NCBI GenBank assembly: GCA_037178975.1
Contig: JASJZH010000006.1
Span: forward strand, 10,478,001 to 10,542,000
Length of the DNA: 64,000 nt
Direction: 5' to 3'
Source of the DNA: Oscheius tipulae
Taxonomy: Eukaryota; Nematoda; Chromadorea; Rhabditida; Rhabditidae
The notes under the pieces were generated by a model. It was not told the DNA's origin. It searched no databases and saw nothing but the letters and a program-made list of their open reading frames with translations. Shown in pieces: positions 1-12,248 of this stretch. How positions within the stretch are numbered: position 1 is the stretch's first letter; every line of letters begins with the position of its first letter. Made by a program: the position numbers and the translations under genes.

Positions 1-974
1 CTTACTCGTTTATCGTTTTCCTGTCTTTTTGTCGTTTCCGACTCCACTTTTGACTGCTTTTTGACCGCTCTTTTCACTGTTCGATTCTGTCGCCCTGATT
101 CAGTCTCATTCTAGCAATGTTATCCAGCATCCTGGTGCTCTGTATGTCAAATAAAGTAAGCATTCAGAACTAAAATTTGACCGTGAACTTGCTCTATATA
201 CTGTCCAGAGCCTGCTACAGGTATTATAACCTCTTTAATATTTGCATCAAGAGGAAGCTGGCATCTGCATAACATACCGTTTTAGATTTCGGTCCACGGC
301 AACATTGCAGCGCAGGTAGTATTCTATCCCAATCAAGTGTTTAGAAATGCGTGGGAAGGTTTAGGGGACGCGGATTGTCGCACTCCGTATGTATAGGCCT
401 CTTGGGAGTCCCCCGTAGAAGTGATTCCAACTCTCATTCGAGTTGTCCCCGTTTTTCTCGTCAATATTCGGGTGTGTCTGCTGATAAACCCGGCTATGCG
501 CGAAAACACTCTTAGCTTCATTACGTATTCATGTTTGTCAAACAGCTGTCCAACTTAGCGTGATTTTGACCACTTGACGGGTGGGTGTGGTCAAAAAGTT
601 TGCCCGCAAACAACTGACCCTTGTCAAATGTAGCTGATTGACCATCGTGGCTTCATTTGAACACAAATTTTCTGGGTAATTGGCCAGCTCGCCAACAAAT
701 ACTTTGGGTAGTTGTTTGAATATTGGGGACCGAGTTAATTTCGGTGGGGAGGAACACACACACAAGTACTCGCATCGTCTTGCGCTATCGCATTTCCCGC
801 GGGCATTTGACTCGTCTCTCGCAGCTGTGCACTCTCCCCATTGCCTTTTCTACTCCGCACTTCAGGAGCTCCCTCTGTCGACGCGGTGTCTGTCGTCTCA
901 CCGAGACGCACACTATCTCTTTGCGGGGCTCGGCCTAGCCTAGCTTGGCCTCCAGTGCTATGCGGGTAGCAGCC
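1..974. other. upstream intergenic region
   Basis: No coding exon can be supported here. Short open frames exist on both strands but lack splice-site or homology support. The segment immediately precedes the first FEZ exon and presumably holds its promoter and 5' UTR; no individual element is recognised. Confidence 0.5.
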
Positions 975-3900
975 ATGGACGCCGACCTCCGAATACCCGA
1001 CATACCCCTCGCCAAGGAGGAAGACATCGACTCCAACAAGAACAGTCAAACGTGAGTACTTGTTCTCTTTCATTTTTAACTTCATCTGTCTTTTTAAAAA
1101 ACCATATAAAAACCTTATTATCACAGCAAAAATGACCAGCTGACTCGACAGCCTTGCTCAAAACAGTTTCGGCATTCTTTTCATGCTCAGCTTTTATGCA
1201 TCGATAAACCCGAAGGCTCCAGGTTTATGTCCCCCTGATTCAGCTCTTTCAATAGGCTGTCATTTCCTGTACGTGTGCGCGAAAAATGGGTGCAATGAAG
1301 GGTGCGCATATTAGGCTTCCAGTGGACAATTGAGGCCAATTAGATTGGTCTGGGGGTAACGATTGATAGCTCCCTCTCTTTCTGACAATACATCAGGTAA
1401 TCTGTATATGCTGTCACTCTTGTTGTTGTGACAACGTGTTCTCATCCGGATATTGGAGCTGGGAGAGGGAAAGAGCTTTACGCTGTAGTTTTACGACTCC
1501 AAAAGGTGGCTTTAAATCCGGCTGAACACATGTTGCGATTTCGGTCGATCAACAATTGTACAGCTGATTTGTTTTGGCATACGGGGCGCGTAAAACATTG
1601 GACAGCTCCCCCCCTTAGAACACAATCAAAATGCAAAATCTTTGTAGAGAGCATTCTGTTTGTTTAGAGACTTGGTGTCGCAGAATCCTAGATGGGATTA
1701 CGGGAGAGCTTATGTCTTTAAACAAAGAGAGGGATACCATATTTGCCCTGTTTTTCGATGCTCAGAAAAGGCACTAATACACTCGTTTTTCCTCTTTTTT
1801 TTTCATCCTTTGTTTGCCATATTTCTCGCGCAACGGCAGAACAGCAGCGGCTATCGTGTTTCGGTCCCTAGATTCAGGGGGCTATTCTTCTCGCCAACAC
1901 CCCCACGGGCGCCAAAGGCGATTACGACAAGGTCTTCATAACAAGATGTACATCACTGATTGAGGATACAGCCTCTGGAAGGCTCAGCTGGTCCTCTCTT
2001 AATGAGCGAGTGTTTCTTGGCAGAAGGCTGTCAGACATTGATCGAGCGCCTAAAAGGTCCCGATTGCGATGGGCCTCAGTCAAACACGGCCGTTTCTTCC
2101 CAGAGCTCGCAAAAGAGGCCTCCGGAGCCAATTTAGACTTTGACTCAATCCAAGGACCGGAAGTCGCTTCTGGGAGAGGCGAGGGATTTCGGGACAAATG
2201 GTCTCAAAAGAAATGCATTGGGTATTCCCGGGAACTACTTGCAACAAAAGGGGACTAGACTTTAAATTGAGTTTCAGGACGGATGAAGACATCGTCGGCT
2301 GCGAGGAAGACATCCGGCTGTCCGATGAGTTATCCGGATCACTCGAGGTACCCCAATCAACCTTCCTTAACAGGGGGAAAGTTTAGGATCTTGTTGGCAA
2401 TTTCGAAGAAAAGGTCGTCAAATGCCTGAAAGATCCAGATGTCAACACCGAGGACATTGCTCCCGTTCAAGTGAGAACGCAAGATGAGATCATGTCAGAA
2501 AGCCAGTGAGTTTTGCAATTTCCTTTATTTTCGGACCCCCTCTCGAAAAAAAATGTTAATTACCATCAAGCGACTGCGTCCCAGCTCTTAATTAAAATGT
2601 GCTCAAAAACAAAAAACATTTCAGAACGTGGTGGACCCTGACTGGCAACTTTGGAAACATTCAGCCACTGGACTTTCACAAATCTGTTATTCGCAAAAAC
2701 ATGATGCCTGCTCTGGATCTGAAGGAAAGAAAGGTAGGTTTTATCTAAAGTATCATCCTCGTGCTTACCCGCTTTTCCCCTATATTCCGCTTCGAGGAAC
2801 TCGTTTACTGCAAAGAGTACATGCTGCAAGCAATTGATTCCACCCTAAGACTACAACAAAAGCCCTGAAACAAAGAGAGAGCCGACGTCCCAGTTTCATA
2901 ATCCCTCTCTGTCAAAATTCTCTTCCATCTGTTTCGTTACTATAATTCTTGTGCAGCTCCCCGTAATGTCTCATCGATCTCCCGAGAGGGGGGCTCCTCC
3001 TCTCCAAAACACGTCTACATCGGCGGCGCAGGTTACCAACTCCTGTGAATTATTCACCCATTTCTTAAGTGTAATATGACAAAATTTCCTTAATTCACAT
3101 TCTGCCGCTTCATGCTTCTTAATTATAAGTGCCGCCGGCCGGACACAATTAGATGTTCTGATCCCCAAAATGGCACAGCCTTCTCTCTAGATGAGCACCA
3201 GCCATTTGGGTTTAATAGATAATGAGAAGAGAGAACAGGGTCATCTATCCCGGAGTGACATACAGAGGGAACACTGAAAAGAGTTCAGCTTTTTTCTTCT
3301 ATCCTTTCGCTATGGAAATGAGTTCATTGAATAGGCAATGTGTTCTCTCTTGACAAGCTTAATCCCGTCCCCCCTCTCTTCTCCATCTGTTTCTTTTCCC
3401 ACCATTGCGTGAAGCCCTTTCATTTTGCTCGTCTTAAGTGTTCCCTCTTTCGTCATGTGAGAACAGGGAGCTGGCTAAGGAGACCCCAAAATGATGTCTC
3501 TTTTTCAGAACAGTGACGACGGCGGGGTCGAGTCGTGCGACGAGGAAGAACTGCGTGCGCAGCTCGACATGCATCAGCTGGTCAGCCAGGGGAGTCTGAC
3601 GGATTCGCCGCCTCAAACGGCCGATCAAGTCATTGAGGAAATTGACGAAATGCTACAGGTACTGGTTTAGTTATTGTATTTTGGGGGACCGTGGAACCGT
3701 CAGAGACTCCTTAGGAGAATTGACAACAAATAGACAACCTGGGTCGCTCTTTTCTAAATGCTGCTATGGAAAAAGGCCTAAAAGGCGGACCGCAACAAAA
3801 TTACCGCATTTCTTTCAGTCCTGTGACTTTTCCATGTCAATGATGACCGACAGAACAATGGAATCCGTCGACTCGATGTACTCCTCGATGCGATCACCTC

Positions 3901-4882
3901 TGCCTTCTGGACATTCCAGCGACGCGGATACGAAACTACGTCAGACGCAGGCTCTGGCCAGCAATCCAGAGAGTGAGTAGATTTGGTCCGTCCAAGCCTG
4001 AGCCCAGTAGCGACTGGTCGCACAGCACTGCTTGCTGCCAACAAAGTCGCTACTACCCCCTTGAGAAAAACAGACAAAGATACTTTACCCGTTGTCGTAA
4101 TATGTGTTCTGCAGGAAACAACGACGAGGCCTTAAATGGTGAATTTCTCGGGTCTATAGTGCTCCTTTCAGTTTAGAGAAACAGTCTGGACTCAAAGTTA
4201 GACAAAGGTTCTGACAGAAATCTGGGTCTAGACTGTGGGCCTCGTATAGTCAGTCAATTGTGGTCGTTCTCACCCTTACGCACCCTGCTTACAGCACAAA
4301 GCACGTTTTGTTCCTCTTAACCCCCATACAGAGTAATCTGTCGATTTCAGATCTCCAAGAGCTTTCCTACTCGAAGTTGGTTAGTCTGAATGCTGAAATG
4401 GAGCAACTTATCCAGGTTTACAATGAAAGTTTGGTCGAAGAGCTTGCATTGAGGTGAATTGATGGCAGAAAAATGACAGAAAAGGGTTTAGGGACGAGCT
4501 CGAGTATGAGAAAGAGATGAAAAATTCCTTTATTTCATTGCTACTATCAATCCAGAACAAGAGGAGACAGTTTGCAAACGAGAGAAAACGGAAAGGAGTA
4601 AGTCTTCTTTCTGTAACTTTTGTATTAAAACAGCTGTTTCAGGGCAAAGTTGATGCTTCACAGCTGCCGCAATTCATGACCGCGTCTATTCCCTACAACG
4701 AGGGTCAGAGCATCGATAATGCTACTCTTGCTTCCTTAATAAAAAGTAAGTCTTGGGCACATTTTGATAGAAACCCCAATTTTTCAGTTTTAAAAGCCAT
4801 CAACGATGACAACAGCACGGTGCCGACACTAATAACCGACTACATTTTGACGGTCGTGTGTCCGAGAACTGCCATTTGTTGA
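975..4882 (+). CDS. unc-76: UNC-76/FEZ1 family kinesin adaptor
   Basis: Fasciculation and elongation protein zeta family: a cytoplasmic adaptor linking kinesin-1 to axonal cargo. The phase-consistent exon chain is 975-1051, 2278-2347, 2387-2505, 2625-2733, 3509-3658, 3819-3972, 4115-4138, 4351-4453, 4492-4597, 4643-4745, 4788-4882. Family landmarks in order: the acidic N-terminal block with SLEDLVGNFEEKV (exons 2-3), ADQVIEEIDEML (end of exon 5), the coiled-coil segment MEQLIQVYNESLVEELALRD (exons 8-9), DELEYEKEMKNSFISLL, and the C-terminal block with VPTLITDYILTVVCP before the stop. These match human FEZ1 in order and spacing. The long linker after the coiled coil seen in FEZ1 is shorter here. 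Introns 2-3 and 8-9 are only 39 and 38 bp. An extra exon in the 2734-3508 intron cannot be excluded. The family assignment is secure; exact exon 1 is less so. Confidence 0.9.
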
Positions 4883-7214
4883 TAGAGAATGTTCTGTAAC
4901 TACGTGATTCTTCCCCCTTGATCTCTTCTCGCCTTACCCGCTGCGCATTATATGTATCATGTTTTTACGAGGACCCTAGTTCCCTAAAACTATTAGAAAG
5001 TAGCTCAGAGATTTTAGCCCCGGCCATATTACATAATCTCATTCTCTCTGCTTAAAGTCGGCATCTGGACCTCTTTCAGTCAAGTTCATTCTCCCGGTGG
5101 AGATTTCAGTCCTTGCCCTATTCTTTGCCTCTGTGATGTCTACAAATTCAGCCTCTCTGCTTTCTTCCCTCCCCTACAACTTTTTCTAGGTGACTCTTTC
5201 CTCTTCCACCCATCCACGGTTTCCCAAGGAAAACCCGTTCTGTTCTCATTTCTCTGTTTTTCTTTCACAATGAAGTATAGCTTTATGTCTAATGATCAAG
5301 ACACAAACATTTTCGGACTCTTACAGGTGTTGCGGCAGTCTCGCTGAAGAAAATGACTGGTGTGTAATGGCAATTGGGAAATCTGCCGTCTTGGTTTGAC
5401 CGCTTTCGAAATTGTTCTTGAAAAGGTAATCACGTCTTGCGTAAACTTCAAGACGGGGATAGCAGTTTTATTTGAGAGATGATGTGGCAGCAGAAAACCA
5501 ACTGACCGTCAGAAAAAATGACTGGACAACAGTTTATACTCCATGAAGCGCCTCAACTCTATAGTTGTAATGAAATCTCTTGAAGACTAAAACTCCATGT
5601 ATGACGTTTTCACACGTTTTCTGGAACGATAAGGTAGAAAAGGCACAGCAAGACAACTTGCTAGTGAAGTAACGTGCGGCTGTATGAAACAACGATTCTG
5701 ACAACTGAGCACCTTAAACAAAGTGTCTTGTCTTTCTAATAGGCTTGGCTATTGAATAAAACAATACAATTTGGCGATTAAATCGGGGTACATTTAAATA
5801 GTTCAAGTCACAAAAGCATTGTCTCTGTGTGGAACTGTAGATGTGGAAAGAATGTAACCAAGGCTCCTTTCCAGGTTCATTAAAGCGACCGGACTCTTTT
5901 TCTCGACTTGACATACTGGACAACGTCTTGATCGTCTGAACGGACAAACAAAACAAATGCAAATGAACCTCGGTAAGACAGAAAACTTTTGGATAGGGGC
6001 TGTCTTCAAAGTAGAAGTGCAAACAACAAATTTCCAGCCTACCTCTTGCATTCCCATGTCCACATTTCCAGTTTTCTGTGACAATAAGGTATTTTTGAGG
6101 GGAAAGAACATTCTTCCCAAAAATTTTTCCTTGTTTGTGACTTTGTCTGCAATTGCTTCCTGTCTTCCTCCGTGTCTTGACAATAACTTTCCCCTGTGTA
6201 ATCGCTCATAGTTCCGAAAAAGTTGACACATAACAATTGATATGCCTCCGAACAGTAGATCATAATTCTGTTCTGAGGATAGTTGTCTGAGATTAAACCC
6301 TCAAAGGCTTGACCTATACTCATAAATATGTTGTCTTCTCTCTGCTTTGTCTATGCTTCTTCCCGTCTTTGGACAAGTGATCCAATTGCTGTAACCTTAC
6401 ACACAGTGACAAGGCCAAGACGCTTCTATTGTATTCGCGATATGATCTACGAGGCGGCGTTTTCGATTTTTCAAATGATCAGCTGCTATGTTTTCGTTTT
6501 CTCTGGCATTGGCACCGTTCTGGCTAATTTTCCATTGCGATCTGCTTCAATGTTCTGTTTCTGTCTCTATGTCTTCCAGTAGGTTTCAGCATCGACCTAT
6601 GGCTGTTTTGACAGTTCTGACCGAACGCCGCCCGTCGTTGTGTGCCACCCGAGAATTCTCTTTGTGGCGCACAGGCTGGCAACCTCGTAAAGTCAAGGCC
6701 ATGGTAGGCAAAAAAAGCCCGCCAATATCATCATGGCTTTCTCCTCAACCTCACTTCTTCATTTTCATGCAGAAGGCTACACCTTTATTCTTTTTTTTCG
6801 AAACAGTAGACGTCATTTTGATGCGTCTATTCTCTCTTTTCCCTTTTCCGCTTGGCACACAGTAATTCTATGATTGCTACCGGTTTCGCGCGCTGTGCCA
6901 TTTCACTCTGTACCTCCTCAGTGTCATTTATACGCGAGACTCTTCAAAATATTCGACATTCACTTTCACTTTCATCCAAATTTCAAGCTTGCCCTATTTA
7001 AAAATGAATTTACTGTGGTAGAAAGCTAGTGAAGTTCTGTGCGAAAGTGAGCGCGACAAGTAAACAGTTTTTCAGCTTCTGATCTCTTAGTTAAGTGCGA
7101 AAACAACCTGCTCGTCGACGTTTTCCTAACTTATTTTGCTATTGTTGTGTGTCTCTCTAGAAATTGTTGGCTTCTACCCAAATTAGAACATTACAGTCTC
7201 TCTCTCCCGTCTCG
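4883..7214. other. intergenic region, no gene recognised
   Basis: This 2.3-kb stretch between FEZ and the PPPY membrane protein is AT-rich with frequent short open frames on both strands. None has codon texture, domain similarity or matched splice sites that would support a gene. The minus-strand frame at 5803-6231 was examined and not accepted. Confidence 0.5.
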
Positions 7215-8196
7215 ATGCAGTCTTTGTGGCCGTATCACACGTACAGGCCAGTCTCGTGGGACAAGTATTACGTAAATGAACATCAAGAAAGTAGGATATT
7301 TCTAGAAGGAAATAAATTGAGAATTTTTTTCAGAACAGACATCAGTAACGAAGACCGTGGCGGAAGGAGTCACAATCTGCGTCTTTCTTCTGGTCTTTCT
7401 TTTCACTTTCGGCTGCCGCATCTACGCACAATATGCTGATCGCAATACGCAGCCTCAACAGAGGAACACAGGTAAGGAAAAATCGTTTACTCCGGCTAAG
7501 CTATTCAAAACACTCATTTTTGATCCTTTCTTCTGGCTTAAAGTTCGCAACAAACTTGCATTTTGGAGAAGAAAATAGCAAACTAGCTTCCAGCCACAGT
7601 TCAAAAAAAGCGGGCAAAGTTTCAAGCCATTTGTTCATTGTAAAAGGCTGTGAACAGGTAAACCGCTACTTCTGTCTAACTCTTTGGGTAGACCAAAACT
7701 TTTTTGACTTTCGGGATGTTCTGCAAAATTGTAGAGCGGATCAAGGGATTCAATTCTGAAAAACATCATTCTCCAAGGTGGAACACTTGAGTGAAACTTA
7801 TGACATAAACAGGGTATCACGTCTACAGTCCTTGCGCTACAACTTTGCAGACCGTTGCAAAGGTCAAAAGTGCTTTGGTCTACCCGGATAATGGAGGCAG
7901 TCGCAGGGAAGATACCTGCCCGTGGATTTCTGTTGATCCTAACTCTAGTCTGAGACAGCCAATTAGGAAACCGAAGCTGGTAAAAGATGTAAAAAAAAAA
8001 CACTATTCAGTGATCAAACAGAAAAAGGAAAAACAAAATCCTTACTGAATTACTTACTTTTTCAGAAGCAGCACTGAGTCAGACACTAGCGGAAGACATG
8101 TGGATTTGCGGTGTCCCGCGAGAGCCACCTCCCCCGTATGATGTGGCGATCAAGATGCCTTCTGTGCCTCCACAGCCCGAACCTTCTCCTGTATAG
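7215..8196 (+). CDS. small single-pass membrane protein with PPPY motif
   Basis: Three phase-matched exons, 7215-7290, 7334-7471 and 8066-8196, give a 114-residue protein. Residues about 1-35 are polar with many Tyr/Trp. One strongly hydrophobic helix (TICVFLLVFLFTFGC, about residues 37-51) follows, then a Gln/Asn-rich stretch and a Pro-rich tail containing PPPPYD. PPxY is the known ligand of WW domains, as in NEDD4-type E3 ligases, so an adaptor-type membrane protein is possible; that role is inference. There is no clear cleavable signal peptide, so topology is uncertain. Intron 2 (594 bp) carries degenerate repeat sequence. A polyadenylation signal AATAAA lies at 8328-8333. No family was recognised. 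Confidence 0.65.
7600..7990. repeat. degenerate dispersed repeat in intron
   Basis: Segments such as TTGTAGAGCGGATCAAGG and GTCAAAAGTGCTTTGGTCTACCC resemble sequence in GBA2 introns near 30250-30330, 30740-30800 and 31440-31520. Shared short words (ttgtag, agctgatca, tcaaaagtgc, gtctaccc) recur in the same order but are diverged. Probably an old mobile-element family; boundaries are not resolved. Confidence 0.3.
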
Positions 8197-9347
8197 TTGT
8201 CCTCGTCATGACTCTTTTCTAGTCCGTTTTGTGCTGGTCCTCGCACAGGTATTGTGAAATGCTCATTGTTTTTCTGCTAATGATCTCAGCGAGATGTAAA
8301 TAAGTAGCAATGACACTTTATTTAGTTAATAAATGAGTTGGCTCCGATTTCTGTTTGCATGCGGAACTGTAAAGGGGAACAAGGATATACAAGGGTACAA
8401 ACATAAGGCAATTCAAGGGTATTCGAGAATACAGATATTGGTCTAAACAAAAGTCTACCGAAATGTAGACAGTGGTCTAAACAAGAGACTACAGAGGTAG
8501 ACACATTGGTCAAAGACAAACTGAGCTTAAATAACTGTCATTAGTATGCGTGGAAACCAGGAACCGCCTATAAGTCACAGAAAACGTGACAATAAGGTTT
8601 TTATGACATCGGTAAACAATATGTCACTCTATTCCCAAACCTGGGTGTGGTTATGGCCAATAAGTTTAGACAAAAGTTTTTACTGACAAAATGCTTCGAT
8701 TTTCACAAAAAATCGTCTAAGTTACTGTATCGCCAGGATTTGACAGTTTTTTGTAGTGATAACCATTCCTAGGGTGAGAATACGGTGAAAAACTAATTGA
8801 CAAAGATATTATACGGTCACGTCTTCGGTCATTTAGAAGCGATTTTAGGCTTTACACCCCTAGTGGTCTCTACCACTAACATTATATACCTTATCGGGTA
8901 TCATTCGGACGAGAATTTTACGGCGCGTCTTTTTTAGCCTATGCTCGACTTCCTTCTACTTTGCCAATCCCTCCTTTCCGCGCAATTTCTTTTTTCCCAA
9001 TACAGCGAAAGCAATATTTCAAACTGTATATGTTCTCGCTTTTTTCTGTTGCAACTTTAGAAAGTTTGTTAATTGTCTCACTCACAGGCTTCTACATCAG
9101 AAGGTTAGTTCTCTTGGGTTCTCAGGTAATTTATTTTTCTTGTATCACGGTGTAGCACTACAACAAAGTGAGGGCCCTACGCTATTCGCTCTGATATTGT
9201 TCTGAGGGGGACTAGAAGCGATTTGGAACGAAGAAAACTGTAGTCAGGGGCTTCTACTAGACATTTTTGAGTCTCCAGTACTACCAGCGCCTGAATAAAC
9301 AAGTTTGGGTAGGCAGTGAGCAATATTATGATTTTCAGTGTATAGAA
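8197..9347. other. intergenic region
   Basis: It holds the 3' UTR and poly(A) signal of the upstream gene and a short imperfect tandem repeat listed separately. No coding exon is supported. A TTTTCAG acceptor-like sequence lies just before the next start codon. Confidence 0.5.
8439..8520. repeat. imperfect tandem repeat, about 34-bp unit
   Basis: The word TGGTCTAAACAA followed by (A/G)AGNCTAC and GTAGACA recurs about 2.4 times with small changes. It is directly visible; function unknown. Confidence 0.5.
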
Positions 9348-10384
9348 ATGTTCCCGAAGCTGCACGACAGCAAGAAACCCGTCTCCAAGTGAGTCTTTCT
9401 TTCCTTTCCGAATTAACCATTGTGTTTAGGTGGCACAACGTGACTACTCGCCAGAAAGTGACTCCGAAGAAGGAAAAGCTGTCCCCTCTGGACAAGAAGA
9501 AGGACGAAAAACTTGTGGAGAAGACTAAGGATCTGGAGAGTTAGTTCACTTTCAATACATAGGGACATGTGGAGCAGGATAGTCGAAAATTGAGCGCTGC
9601 GAGCCTTTGAGGCCTATACAGTCCGAGTAGTTAAAGCGAGTGTCCGGACTCTTTTCTAGTTAGCATAAGCTAAAAATCAAATGATTTAACAAGTTGTAGC
9701 AAGTCGAGATTGCACTGGCTTTCAGTTTTCGCCACTTATTAGAGCTGCGAGGTTGAGCCTTTGAGTCAGAAATGCAACGTAACATTAGTTTCGAAGGACC
9801 ATATCGAGATGAAACTGTTCCACAGGTAAAAACGAGACAGCCTCATTCCATAAGAGTATCTTTAGAAATTATTTTGGGTGCAAAACTCTAGTCTATGAAG
9901 TGCAAACTGTGGGGGAGATTACTGAACGTCCTAAACCAGGGTAGATTCGTTTCTGAAGCAACTGGGATGCATTCAACTTCTATCCCGAGTAGTCGTCTAG
10001 AAATAAAGGAACAACATGCAACATGGTACATTTCCGCAATCAGCGAACTTTTGTCTACAATACCCATATCAGAACTCATTTTCGAAAAAAAAAATCCGTA
10101 CACTCGCTTTAACCAACTCCATTGAAAGCAAAAGTCCTTTAGTGCGAGAGATACGGGGTAGTAAATTGAAATTTTCAGCCGAAGCTCGTGAACGTCGCTC
10201 TGCCCTCCAGGCGGCCAATATCAATATCAGCCTCCTGACCAAGTATATGTCGAATCCCTGGAAGAAGCATCTTCGGCGAGAATATCAGGAGGAGTTGATC
10301 GCCTGGCAGGAATATTTGGACCAGCTGCAGAAAACCGGAGACGAAGACGACCTGCCCGCCCCTCCCTCCAGGCCTCGTTGCTGA
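9348..10384 (+). CDS. small charged protein, 118 aa, function unknown
   Basis: Exons 9348-9388, 9430-9539 and 10179-10384 are phase-consistent (2, then 1) and give 118 residues. The N-terminal half is Lys-rich (KVTPKKEKLSPLDKKKDEK). The C-terminal half is helical, with Arg/Glu/Gln-rich segments (KKHLRREYQEELIAWQEYL), and ends in an acidic and proline-rich tail. There is no signal peptide or membrane segment. The second donor is a moderate GTTAGT; if it is not used, exon 2 ends at an in-frame TAG and the protein is only about 50 residues. Tandem AATAAA signals at 10426-10431 and 10434-10439 support the 3' end. I do not recognise the family. The short helical C-terminus loosely resembles small axonemal proteins, but that is weak. 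Confidence 0.55.
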
Positions 10385-11242
10385 GTTCTCCTGTCTACAT
10401 CTTTCATCTAATACGAATACACGAAAATAAATCAATAAAGGTTGTGACCCTTTGCTCGTCTACCTACTGTCGTCTCTACCACAATGGTATCTACCGGAGA
10501 TACAACTATAACTCAGAAATGTGACGACGAATTCTGTCGCTCAGGAAGAAGAGAAACAGAGAGACAGAAAGGCTGACAGACAGAGTGAGGGAAATTTCTA
10601 CTTTTCAGCCTTGAAGGGCTTTTGAAATTTTAACTTCTTTCAAACACCCACTCTTTCCCCAATTCAAGGAACGGCGTTTACATAAAAAGCACGAAAATAG
10701 AGGACCACCAGCGACGTCGCTAGACGACGGAGCCGGCTGGTTTATTATAAAGAAACAATGCGAAGAAGGTTTTCATGACAACATTCATTGAGTACTGCAT
10801 GAAACCATGTCCGACGAATGAGAACACCACATTGAAAAGAGTAGATGGGGCTAAATAACAGACTGATCTATGATATCTATACTCTCTAAGAGGAAAACGT
10901 CAATCCTGACCGTGCGGCTGACTGTCGTCGACATTAGGGAGAAGATGTTAAAATTAAAAACTCCATCGTGCTTGTCCACTCATTCATATTTGCTGCGCAA
11001 TTGCATCATAATAAAAATCTAGGTTTCAGCTTTTGTCCCCGCAAAGCTGCGAGAATGATATTTTTACTTATCCAAGTTGAGAATAGAAATCCGGAAGGAA
11101 TCCGGAAACGAGTTATCATTCGGACAGAATCAGAGCTCTTTTGTCATACAGTGTCAAGTGTTTTAAAATCATTCCGAATCCAGCAATTGAGAGCATTTAG
11201 CGGAAACAGAAGTAAGTCGTAGTTCATAGAAATTTATTGGTC
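10385..11242. other. intergenic region between convergent genes
   Basis: It contains the poly(A) signals of the upstream plus-strand gene. On the other side a minus-strand AATAAA (plus 11233-11238) belongs to the secreted protein gene. Nothing else is recognised. Confidence 0.5.
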
Positions 11243-12248
11243 TCATTTATCTTCTTCTGACTTCCACGAAGCTGCCTTTGTTTGTTGTCGCATTGCTCGG
11301 TTCACTGCTCTGCCCAGTCTTTCACCAACATCCATGAAAAATGGTTCCAAAACACCTGTAACTACTCAATTTAACAAAGAACACACCAAGTTCTAATTTC
11401 CGGGTGCCTATGACCCAGTATTGGATTTCAACACGGAGAAAAACCTAGAGACGAACCCTTTGACCGATGGCGACCTGTGTCAACAGGCACGCGTACTGTT
11501 TGTATATTTTTGTGCTGCCGGGGTTCAAGATTCCCTACCTGTCAACTTTTCCCACAGTCTCCTCCAGTCCGACATGGCTCCCGTATCATTTAGACGACTT
11601 TTAGCTCTCGACCAGGCGTCTTCCAGGTCGCTCCAAAACGTGTCAGCCTGTAGATTCTGCATTACGGAGTTGACCTTGACAATTTTCGGTGAGACAACTG
11701 GAGCCGAGGTGACTGGAGCTGGTTTTGTGTTTCCCGTAGAGACGGGAATAATTTTTGGCTGAACGATGGGTACGACTTCCTGAGATCCGGAAGAACTCAT
11801 CGCTCCAGCCTTTTGAAGTGCCCTCTAAACTTTTTTTCATCTTTGAACTGATCTGACTTACAAAATATTGTGCTTGGTTGTAAATGGGCACTGAAAGATC
11901 AATTGAAGGGACCTCAATAATCGGCGAAATCGACCCAACTGGTCCACTCGGAGCCCATGGTGCATTTTGCACATTGTAGTTTTCGGGCATCTCAGGCCGT
12001 AACGTTGGAAATTTGTTAGGCTCCACGTTGACTGGAAACTCTGTCACTATTCTCTTATTTGGTGATGGTGTGGTGAATGTGAAGGTTATTGGCTGCTGTG
12101 TGTTTCTAGCTAAAGCCCAAGTTTCCCAAAATACCATTTTGGATTCCTTACGCTGAAAAATTGGAACAATCCCTGTCCGGATCTCCTGTGGCTGTGCTGA
12201 TGACCCAACAAGGAGCAAAAGTAATGAGAAAAATTGAGAGAGTCCCAT
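11243..12248 (-). CDS. secreted protein, 261 aa, unknown family
   Basis: Minus-strand exons in order 12248-11862, 11824-11539 and 11355-11243 join in phase (0, then 1) to a 261-residue product. The N-terminus MGLSQFFSLLLLLVGSSAQ is a good cleavable signal peptide. The mature protein is Pro/Val/Thr-rich, lacks obvious cysteines, and ends in a more helical basic segment (RLGRAVNRAMRQQTKAA). Intron 1 is just 37 bp with a strong GTAAGT donor; without this splice the frame reads into an unrelated C-terminus. A minus-strand AATAAA follows the stop at plus 11233-11238. No conserved domain was recognised, so a secreted or cuticle-associated role is only a guess. Confidence 0.65.

Noticed and set aside
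5803-6231. 142-codon minus-strand open frame
   Set aside because: No similarity, no splice logic, and composition like surrounding noncoding DNA.
9771-9824. ATG frame MQRNISFEGPYRDETVPQ ending at a GTAAAA donor, as first exon of the 118-aa gene
   Set aside because: Its phase 0 end puts the 10179 exon into a frame that stops after about 19 codons; the 9348/9430 chain fits in phase.
10968-11222. 84-codon plus-strand open frame before the secreted gene
   Set aside because: No signal, motif or splice support; it overlaps the 3' flank of a well-supported minus-strand gene.
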